Shown here: piece by piece, positions 5,155 to 11,036 of the stretch
Numbering within the stretch: position 1 is the first letter of the stretch
Layout: each line of letters begins with the position of its first letter
NCBI GenBank assembly: GCA_900550745.1
Contig: URTO01000011.1
Location: forward strand, 1-14,085
Direction of reading: 5' to 3'
DNA length: 14,085 nt
DNA from: an uncultured Desulfovibrio sp.
GTDB taxonomy: Bacteria > Desulfobacterota > Desulfovibrionia > Desulfovibrionales > Desulfovibrionaceae
Position numbers and translations under genes: made by a program
The notes under the pieces: model-generated
What the model was told of the DNA's origin: nothing
Database searches by the model: none
What the model saw: only the letters and a program-made list of their open reading frames with translations

Positions 5155-6606
5155 CTAGTTTTCGCCTTCGGAAGAGGCCTGCTTGCCGGCGCCCTTCAGA
5201 CCGTACATGGTCGTGGAGCCGGAAGACCAGTATTCCAACGCCTCTTCGGACACGAGCACGGACAGGACGTTCTTGACGTCGCGGGTGCCCTTGGCGGGGA
5301 AGAGTTCGAGGAAGTCCTTGAAGTAGTACTTGGTCTTCGCGCCGGGACGGGACATCTTTTCCTTGAGGAAGTTGATGACGACTTCCTTGTCTTCGGCGGT
5401 GACTTCAGCGGCGGAAGCGGATTCGTGGGCTTCACCGCCGTGGGCGGCGAGGGCCAGTTCAGAGAACTTGAACTGGGTGCTCTGGCGCCAGGTGTAGTAA
5501 GCCGGATCGCGGAAGTCGTCGATCAGGTGGTGGGTGAACTCAAGGCCGGTCAGCTCAAAGAAGGATTCCCAGCCGATGCGTTCGGCCCAGTCGCCCAGAC
5601 GTTCGTACTTGTTGGCGTTCTCGGAGTACACTTCCACGATGTGCTTGATCGTGCTGGTGAGGGTGTTCCAGCGGGGCGGTTCGTTGGGAATGTACGCCAC
5701 GACCACTTTGGAGAACTTGGGCATGGAGATACGGTTGGAAACCTTGCCGCCGACCATCAGGGCGACGCCGTCGCCTTCGCCGTCGGAGATGGGCAGGGCG
5801 GGGCACATGGTGTAGCAGTTGCCGCAGTACATGCAGCGATCCTGCTTGATGGCCACGGAGTTGACCTTCTTGCCGTCATGTTCGGTCTTGACCGGACGCA
5901 CGGCGGCGGTGGGGCAGGCGGCGACAGCCAGCGGGATTTCGCAGAGCTGGTCAACCCACTGGTCGTCGATCATCGGAGGCTTGCGGTGGATGCCCACGAT
6001 GCCGATGTCGGAGCAGTGCACGGCGCCGCACATGTTGATGCAGCAAGCCAGCGAAATGCGCACGGGGGCGGGCAGACGCATGTTCTTGAACTCTTCAAAC
6101 ATGGTATCCATCACAGCCTTAACCGGGCCGGAGGCGTCGGTGGCGGGGGTGTGACAGTGCACCCAGCCCTGGGTGTGCACGATGTTGGAAACGCCGGCGC
6201 CGGTGCCGCCGATGGGGAACTTGTAGGAGCCGGCGGCGAACTTGCGGCCCGCCAGATCTTCCTTCAGGGCCTTCAGGGTGGCTTCGTCGGTCACCATGAA
6301 TTCGATGTTGTTACGGGTCGTCCAGCGAACGTGCCCGCCGCAGTACTTGTCGGCGATTTCGCAGATTTCGCGGATGTTGGTAACGGACATCGTACGGGTG
6401 CCGCCGCAGCGCACGGTGTACACCTTATCGCCGGATTCGGCGACGTGCACGAGCACGCCGGGTTCCAGGATTTCGTGGTACAGCCATTTGCCGAAGTTCT
6501 TCTTGATGACTTCAGGGAAGAACGAGTCGTATTTGCGGGGGCCAATATCGGAGATACGGCCTTCCATCGGCTTTTCAGGATTGTAGCCGGAAGAAACAAA
6601 CGCCAT
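5155..6606 (-). CDS. dsrB: Dissimilatory sulfite reductase beta subunit fused to DsrD
   Basis: A 483-residue protein, about 100 longer than ordinary DsrB (~381). Residues 1-381 are DsrB, ending in the typical WRQSTQFKF. They include sirohaem/[4Fe-4S] cysteines C151, C188, C189 and C193 (ACCINMC) and a ferredoxin-type domain with C231 (CPTAAV) and CxxCxxCxxxCP at 258-269. Residues about 403-483 are a full DsrD domain, including EALEYWSSGSTTMYGLKGAGKQ, joined by a ~20-residue A/E/H-rich linker. With DsrA it reduces sulfite in the cytoplasm by six electrons, working with DsrC. Free DsrD (winged-helix fold) is known to activate DsrAB allosterically. Start: ATG 6606 with GGGAG seven bases upstream, 18 bases after the dsrA stop. 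The fusion is a reported trait of Bilophila wadsworthia, not a frameshift artefact: the linker is in frame and both domains are intact. Confidence 0.98.
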   Translation of the reverse strand: MAFVSSGYNPEKPMEGRISDIGPRKYDSFFPEVIKKNFGKWLYHEILEPGVLVHVAESGDKVYTVRCGGTRTMSVTNIREICEIADKYCGGHVRWTTRNNIEFMVTDEATLKALKEDLAGRKFAAGSYKFPIGGTGAGVSNIVHTQGWVHCHTPATDASGPVKAVMDTMFEEFKNMRLPAPVRISLACCINMCGAVHCSDIGIVGIHRKPPMIDDQWVDQLCEIPLAVAACPTAAVRPVKTEHDGKKVNSVAIKQDRCMYCGNCYTMCPALPISDGEGDGVALMVGGKVSNRISMPKFSKVVVAYIPNEPPRWNTLTSTIKHIVEVYSENANKYERLGDWAERIGWESFFELTGLEFTHHLIDDFRDPAYYTWRQSTQFKFSELALAAHGGEAHESASAAEVTAEDKEVVINFLKEKMSRPGAKTKYYFKDFLELFPAKGTRDVKNVLSVLVSEEALEYWSSGSTTMYGLKGAGKQASSEGEN

Positions 6607-6624
6607 GGTAATTCTCCCTTCTCT

Positions 6625-7941
6625 TTAGCGTTGATGTCTGGAGCGGTAAGCAGCCAGGTCACGGTTCCAGCCGCCGGGCACTTCTTCTTCCTTGAAGAAG
6701 ATGTACGGGTTGGAGCGCGGTTCCTTGACGTGCTGAGCAAGAGCGGGGATTTCGGTGACTTCAAGGAGCTTCTGGAAGGACAGACGCTTCATGGTTTCGC
6801 CGAGACGTTCGCGGTTCTTGCCTTCTTCCATCCACCAATCCCAAATCTTTTCAATGATTTCTTTGAGTTCAGCGTAAGGAGCTTCAACCGGGACGAAGGG
6901 AACGAGCAGGGAGCCCATCTGAGCGCCGTCAACGACCGGGGCCTTGGCGCCGCAGAGGATGGACGCGCCGCGTTCGTCGCCGATGTGCAGGGCGCGGGGC
7001 ATGGTGTTGATACAGTGCATGCAACGCACGCATTCGGCGTTGTTGATGAAGAGGCGGCTGCCGTCCCACTTCATGCACTTGGAGGGGCACAGGTTGATGA
7101 CTTCGGCTTCGATGTCGAACTTGCCCCAGTCACGGCCGGAGTGGGCGCCGGCGTTGGGGGCGAATTCGCCGGCAACGTAGGCTTTCACGGCTTCCTGATC
7201 GATCTTGATGTCGTCCTTCCACGTACCCACGACGGCGAAGTCGGAACGGGCCATAGCGGCCACGCAGCCGTTCGGGCAGCCGTCGAATTTGAACTTGAAC
7301 TTGTAGGGGAAGGCGGGACGGTGCAGTTCGTCCTGGTAGTCCATGGTGAGCTGGTAGCAGGCGTCCTGCGTGTTGTAGCAGGCGTATTCGCAGCGGCTCT
7401 GGCCAAGGCAGGCGGCAGGCGTACGGAGGTTGGAACCGGAACCGCCGAGGTCGACGTCGAGCTTGTGGGTGAGATCGTAGAAGATTTCTTCAAGCTGCGG
7501 GGTCTGGGTGCCGATGAGCACGATGTCGCCGGTGGAACCGTGCATGTTGGTCAGGCCGGAGCCGCGGAGTTCCCAGATGTCGCACAGGCCGCGCAGGAAT
7601 TCGGTGGAGTAGTACTTGCCGGAGGGCTGGGCCACACGGACGGTGTGGAAGTGCGCCACGCCGGGGAACATTTCAGGCTGGTCGCAGTAACGGCCGATAA
7701 CGCCGCCGCCGTAACCGAACACGCCCACGATGCCGCCGTGCTTCCAGTGCGTTTCCTTTTCCTTATAGGAAAGTTCAAGCACACCGAGCAGGTCGTCGGG
7801 AGCGTCGGCGGGAACCTGGAATTCCACGTTGTCGGGGTTGGCCGCTCTGTATTCAGCTTCCTGCTTGATGTCGGATACGAAGCTGGGCCAAGGGCCAGTT
7901 TCGAGTTGATCCAACAAGGGAGTTGGATGTTTGATTGCCAT
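6625..7941 (-). CDS. dsrA: Dissimilatory sulfite reductase alpha subunit
   Basis: A 438-residue DsrA of normal length. Catalytic-site cysteines are C178 and C184 (CLGQSRC) with C222 and C226 (CPNGC), for the coupled sirohaem-[4Fe-4S] site. The inserted ferredoxin domain has C285 and C304/C307/C310 (CVRCMHC). DsrA pairs with DsrB in an alpha2beta2 complex (desulfoviridin in this family), the terminal sulfite reductase of anaerobic respiration. In Bilophila the sulfite comes from taurine or isethionate, not from sulfate. The start is ATG 7941, supported by a strong GGAGGT six bases upstream and by the family N-terminus (MAIKHPTPLLDQLETGPWPS); an upstream in-frame start at 7977 has neither. It is the first gene of a two-gene operon and has a leader of about 120 bases with two hairpins. 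Confidence 0.99.
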   Translation of the reverse strand: MAIKHPTPLLDQLETGPWPSFVSDIKQEAEYRAANPDNVEFQVPADAPDDLLGVLELSYKEKETHWKHGGIVGVFGYGGGVIGRYCDQPEMFPGVAHFHTVRVAQPSGKYYSTEFLRGLCDIWELRGSGLTNMHGSTGDIVLIGTQTPQLEEIFYDLTHKLDVDLGGSGSNLRTPAACLGQSRCEYACYNTQDACYQLTMDYQDELHRPAFPYKFKFKFDGCPNGCVAAMARSDFAVVGTWKDDIKIDQEAVKAYVAGEFAPNAGAHSGRDWGKFDIEAEVINLCPSKCMKWDGSRLFINNAECVRCMHCINTMPRALHIGDERGASILCGAKAPVVDGAQMGSLLVPFVPVEAPYAELKEIIEKIWDWWMEEGKNRERLGETMKRLSFQKLLEVTEIPALAQHVKEPRSNPYIFFKEEEVPGGWNRDLAAYRSRHQR

Positions 7942-7983
7942 TGCCTTACCTCCACTTGGTTTGGTTGGTAACCGCATTGTGGT

Positions 7984-8038
7984 GCGGCTGAAAGCCGCGG
8001 GATATTCTAAGATGGCCCGCAGCGCAAACGCACGGGCC
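7984..8038 (-). promoter_or_regulatory. Structured 5' leader of dsrA (two hairpins)
   Basis: On the minus strand the first hairpin is GGCCCG/CGGGCC (8014-8019 with 8033-8038), extended by a GCG/CGC inner stem. The second is GCGGCT-GAA-AGCCGC (7984-7998), a perfect 6-bp stem with a three-base loop. Both fall between the proposed transcription start and the ribosome-binding site. Neither is followed by a T-tract, so they look like mRNA-stabilising or regulatory structures and not terminators. No known riboswitch class was recognised. Confidence 0.45.
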
Positions 8039-8065
8039 TCATCTCAGTTATCTTACTTCTTGTTA

Positions 8066-8095
8066 AAAATACCATGCAGTTCTTGTTTGTGTCAA
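8066..8095 (-). promoter_or_regulatory. Putative promoter of dsrA-dsrB/D
   Basis: The minus strand carries a perfect TTGACA (8090-8095) followed after 18 bases by TATTTT (8066-8071, a 4/6 match). Predicted transcription would start near 8059, about 118 bases before the dsrA ATG. The perfect -35 fits a strongly expressed respiratory operon. A possible regulator-binding palindrome, TGTGCACA, lies upstream at 8132-8139. Confidence 0.55.
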
Positions 8096-8557
8096 GGAAG
8101 GTTCGAGAAACCCGGTGTCATCAAAGGATTTTGTGCACATTTAGCCCCGCTGGGCCGTGAGCTCGTGCAAATGGCGCGTGATTAGGGCACGATAGGGGAT
8201 GGAGTGAATTTCTGCACCAGCCCTGAAAGGGCTTTTGGGGAGTTGAAAACCGTTTCCTGTTTTGTGTTTTTTATGGGAAAAATATGTATGAACAATATGA
8301 TAGGTGCTTGCAGAAAAAGTTGTGCAAAGAAGAACGAAAAAGATTTAGTGATTTTTTGAACAATATTCTGGGGCTTAAACGGCTTTTCCTTTTAGTGTCG
8401 GCTGATTATGCCGCCTTGACGCAAAGGGTGGGCAAGAGGCGCCCGAAAAGGCCCCATGAAGGGCGGGGCGGTTGTCCCAAAAGGCGCGGTATGGAACCCC
8501 GAAGCCGACGGGTGCAGGCTGCGCGGAAAGGCGCTGCGGGGGCGGCCCAAACCGCCG

Positions 8558-9268
8558 TCAGCGGTTGTTTTCGGCGACCAGCCTGGGGAGGCAGGCGACG
8601 CTGGCTTCAGCATGTCTGGCTCTGGCTTTGCTCAGGGCGCGCTGCGCATCCCGGTAGCGGGTGAAGGGGCCTTGGCCGATAAAATACTGCGTGCGGCCGT
8701 TGGGAAGGCGTTCCGAGAGGATTTTAAGTTCACCGGGCAGGCTGCGGGAAACCCGCTTGGTGGGCTTGGAGGCGCCGGCGGACGAAAGCGTTTTGAGCTT
8801 GTTTTGGGCGTCCTTGAGCGTGCGTGCGCCGGCCAGCCGCAGGTAAAAGGCGTTGTTCTGCAGAACCGGGATGCCCCGCTTGTCGGCGACGACCTCGACC
8901 TGGACGGGAATCACGCCGCGCCGGATCATGTTCAGCCTGCTGGCGGCGGCCCTGGAAACGTCGAGGATGAGCTTTTTCTTGCCCGGCCCGCGGTCGTTGA
9001 TGCGGACGAGCAGGTTGTTGCCGTTGGAAAGGTTGGTCACACGGACGATGGTTCCCAAAGGAAGGGAGCGGTGCGCCGCCGTGAATTCGTTTTTGTTGTA
9101 GCGTTCCCCATTGGCCGTTTTCTTGCCGTGGAACGAGTCGCTGTAAAAGGTGGCTCTCCCGGTAAAGACCTCAAGCATCGGCCCCGGAGATCGGCCTTCC
9201 GCCTGCGGGACGGCGGCCAAATACAAAGGAAGAGCCAAGAGCAGCAGGGTGATGGCTCGTTTTATCAT
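8558..9268 (-). CDS. RlpA-like secreted cell-wall protein (double-psi beta-barrel plus SPOR-like tail)
   Basis: A 236-residue protein with a cleavable-looking signal peptide (1-24: KR, then a hydrophobic run, then AVPQAEG). There is no cysteine lipobox, so it is probably soluble in the periplasm. Residues about 34-127 form the RlpA double-psi barrel: GRATFYSDSFHGKKTANGE, then TAAHRSLPLGT with H66, then RINDRGP with D92, then DVSRAAASRL. RlpA proteins act as septal lytic transglycosylases on stripped glycan strands. The C-terminus (about 139-225, FYLRLAGARTLKDAQ and QYFIGQGPFTRYRDAQRAL) resembles a SPOR domain, which binds denuded peptidoglycan. ATG 9268 is preceded by AAGGA at five bases. Enzyme activity is inferred from the family. 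Confidence 0.87.
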   Translation of the reverse strand: MIKRAITLLLLALPLYLAAVPQAEGRSPGPMLEVFTGRATFYSDSFHGKKTANGERYNKNEFTAAHRSLPLGTIVRVTNLSNGNNLLVRINDRGPGKKKLILDVSRAAASRLNMIRRGVIPVQVEVVADKRGIPVLQNNAFYLRLAGARTLKDAQNKLKTLSSAGASKPTKRVSRSLPGELKILSERLPNGRTQYFIGQGPFTRYRDAQRALSKARARHAEASVACLPRLVAENNR

Positions 9269-9367
9269 GCGTATCCTTGGCGCTGCGGCCCATATGGCAG
9301 GCTTCCCGCGCTCGTGCGGGGGAAAAAGGGCCTTGGTTTACCTCGTGATGGAGTGTGGAATTGTCAT

Positions 9368-9397
9368 ATATTTCGCCCAGACTACGGATTCTGTCAA
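9368..9397 (-). promoter_or_regulatory. Putative promoter of the RlpA-like gene
   Basis: The minus strand has a perfect TTGACA (9392-9397) with AAATAT (9368-9373) 18 bases downstream, inside a short AT-rich patch. The -10 is a weak match (3/6); alternatives in the same patch are possible. It lies 100 bases upstream of the ATG. Confidence 0.4.
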
Positions 9398-9490
9398 CCC
9401 GGCCTCCCGTGCGCCCCCAGCAGGCCCTTCAAATCAGGGGCGTGCGCGTTTTTTTGGGCCCCGCCCCCGCTGTCCGGCCCGTTGCGGGCC

Positions 9491-9517
9491 TTGACCTGGC
9501 GCTGAGCCGGATAGTAT
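9491..9517 (+). promoter_or_regulatory. Possible promoter of the hisH-hisF operon
   Basis: TTGACC (9491-9496) and TAGTAT (9512-9517) lie 15 bases apart, about 100 bases before hisH. The spacing is short, so the assignment is weak. A GC hairpin immediately upstream (9476-9490) might act as an insulator or attenuator-like element. Confidence 0.3.
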
Positions 9518-9613
9518 CGTGTTTTCGGCCCTTTCGATGGGCTTTCACCCGCTCCCGCCCGCCGGACGTTTCTCCGCGCGGAGGCGGCGGACAACGGCTT
9601 ACCGGGAAGAACT

Positions 9614-10261
9614 ATGCTTGCCATCCTTGACTACAAGGCGGGGAACCAGACCAGCGTGCGCCGCGCGCTCGATCATCTGGGCATTCCCTGCGCCATCACT
9701 GCCGATCCCGCCGTCGTGGACAGTGCGGACGGCGTGATTTTCCCCGGCGTGGGCGCTGCCGGACAGGCCATGCGCCACCTTCAGGATTCCGGCCTCGACG
9801 CCGTGCTGCGCAATGTCGTCTCGTCGGGCAGGCCCCTGCTTGGGATCTGCCTCGGCTGCCAGATCATGGTGGCCCACAGCGACGAGAACGACACGCCGAC
9901 CCTCGGCCTCGTCGAAGGCCGCTGCGTGCGTTTCGACGAGCATCTGGAGGAAGGCGGGGCGTCTATCCGCATCCCGCACATGGGCTGGAATACGATTTCC
10001 CGCAAGCAGGAGAGCCCCATCCTGAAGGATGTCCCGGCTGACGCGGCCTTCTATTTCGTGCATAGTTATTATGTGGAGACGGCCCCGGAAAAGGTCATCG
10101 CCACAAGCCGTTACGGTACGGAGTTCTGCGCGGTGTACGGGCAGGACGGCCTGTGGGCCATCCAGTTCCACCCGGAAAAGAGCGGCAGGCCGGGCTTGAA
10201 GATCCTTTCCAATTTCTATGAATGGTGCATGGCGCGCAGCGCGGGAGGCCGGGCATGCTGA
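9614..10261 (+). CDS. hisH: Imidazole glycerol phosphate synthase, glutaminase subunit HisH
   Basis: A 215-residue class I glutamine amidotransferase. Nucleophile C79 lies in LLGICLGCQ, and H186 and E188 lie in IQFHPEKS completing the triad. HisH releases ammonia from glutamine and channels it to HisF for the fifth step of histidine biosynthesis. The reaction also yields AICAR, which feeds purine synthesis. The start at ATG 9614 gives the family N-terminus (MLAILDYKAGNQTSV), with GGGAAGA upstream as a moderate ribosome-binding site. The 3' end overlaps the hisF ATG by seven bases, so the two subunits are translationally coupled. The remaining histidine genes are not in the window. Confidence 0.98.
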   Translation: MLAILDYKAGNQTSVRRALDHLGIPCAITADPAVVDSADGVIFPGVGAAGQAMRHLQDSGLDAVLRNVVSSGRPLLGICLGCQIMVAHSDENDTPTLGLVEGRCVRFDEHLEEGGASIRIPHMGWNTISRKQESPILKDVPADAAFYFVHSYYVETAPEKVIATSRYGTEFCAVYGQDGLWAIQFHPEKSGRPGLKILSNFYEWCMARSAGGRAC

Positions 10262-11034
10262 CGAAACGGGTTATCCCCTGCCTTGACGTGCGCAACGGGC
10301 GCCTGACCAAGGGCGTCAAGTTCGTGGGCAACGAAGACATCGGCGATCCGGTGGAAACCGCCCGGCGGTATTACGAGGCCGGGGCCGATGAAATCGTCTT
10401 TTACGACATCACGGCTTCCGCCGAGGCGCGCGGGATCTTCCTCGACGTGGTGGAAAAGGTCGCCTCGGAGATTTTCATCCCCTTCTCCGTGGGGGGCGGC
10501 ATCTCCACGGTACAGGACATGCGGGCCGTGCTGCTCGCGGGCGCGGAAAAGATTTCCGTGAACTCCGCCGCCGTGAAGAACCCGGAAATCATTTCGCAGG
10601 GCGCGGACGCCTTCGGTTCGCAGGCCATCGTGGTCGGCATGGACGTGAAGCGGGTTCCCGCCACCCCGGAAATCCCGTCCGGGTATGAGATCGTGATTCA
10701 TGGCGGGCGCAAGGCGATGGGAATCGACGCCGTCGAGTGGGCGAAGCGCTGCGAGGCGCTCGGCGCGGGCGAGCTGTGCGTCAACTCCATCGACGCCGAC
10801 GGGACCAAGGACGGCTATGAGCTGAGGCTCACCCGCCGGATCTGCGACGCCGTGCGCATCCCCGTCATCGCTTCCGGCGGCGCGGGGAGCCCGCAGCACA
10901 TGGTGGACGCCGTGACGGAAGGCCGCGCTTCGGCGGCGCTCATCGCCTCCATCGTGCATTACGGCGAATATACGATTGGGCAGCTCAAGCAATACATGGC
11001 GGATCGCGGCGTGCCCGTCCGCCTGACGTGGTAG
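10255..11034 (+). CDS. hisF: Imidazole glycerol phosphate synthase, cyclase subunit HisF
   Basis: A 259-residue (beta/alpha)8-barrel of normal length. Catalytic aspartates are D11 (PCLDVRNG) and D130 (VVGMDVKR). Phosphate-binding loops are FSVGGGI (77-83) and IASGGAGS (205-212). HisF closes the imidazole ring using ammonia delivered by HisH, giving imidazole glycerol phosphate and AICAR in the cytoplasm. ATG 10255 is chosen over an in-frame GTG/ATG start further up because GGAGG lies six bases before it and it gives the conserved MLTKRVIPCLD start. It overlaps hisH by seven bases. The stop is two bases before, or overlapped by, the next gene, so all three are probably one operon. Confidence 0.98.
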   Translation: MLTKRVIPCLDVRNGRLTKGVKFVGNEDIGDPVETARRYYEAGADEIVFYDITASAEARGIFLDVVEKVASEIFIPFSVGGGISTVQDMRAVLLAGAEKISVNSAAVKNPEIISQGADAFGSQAIVVGMDVKRVPATPEIPSGYEIVIHGGRKAMGIDAVEWAKRCEALGAGELCVNSIDADGTKDGYELRLTRRICDAVRIPVIASGGAGSPQHMVDAVTEGRASAALIASIVHYGEYTIGQLKQYMADRGVPVRLTW

Positions 11035-11036
11035 GC

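Larger units (their letters stand above)
7942..8557. other. dsr upstream region: leader, promoter and AT-rich segment
   Basis: About 615 bases without a credible gene, between dsrA and the RlpA-like gene (both minus strand). The left third is the dsrA leader and promoter. A palindrome TGTGCACA (8132-8139) sits about 37 bases upstream of the proposed -35. From 8240 to 8400 the sequence is AT-rich with A/T runs. A small hairpin, AGCCCT-GAA-AGGGCT (8219-8233), is followed by TTT on the plus strand. A frame starting at 8284 (plus) runs into the antisense of the next gene and is not believed. No convincing terminator was seen for the RlpA-like gene. Confidence 0.55.
9269..9613. other. Divergent intergenic region between rlpA-like gene and hisH
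   Basis: A 345-base region separating a leftward from a rightward gene, so it should hold promoters for both. Besides the candidates listed separately, it contains a GGCCCG-TTG-CGGGCC hairpin (9476-9490) directly before the hisH-side -35 candidate, and a T7 run (9449-9455) enclosed by GGGGCG and CGCCCC. No gene was recognised; frames here are shadows. Confidence 0.5.

Noticed and set aside
4987..7971. A 994-codon open frame on the plus strand antisense to the whole dsr operon
   Set aside because: It mirrors dsrA and dsrB/D codon by codon in composition and is a by-product of their strong G/C third-position bias. Its translation (V/G/H/D-rich) resembles no family, and it crosses two genes, their spacer and the terminators.
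8219..8236. AGCCCT-GAA-AGGGCT-TTT as a terminator on the plus strand
   Set aside because: The stem is short, the T-tract is only three to four bases, and no plus-strand gene precedes it, so it is mentioned only as a hairpin in the region description.
8284..8664. A 126-residue plus-strand frame upstream of dsrA (starts MYEQYDRCLQKK)
   Set aside because: The start looks plausible, but the second half is antisense to the RlpA-like gene and rich in R/G/A. There is no proper ribosome-binding site and no recognisable family.
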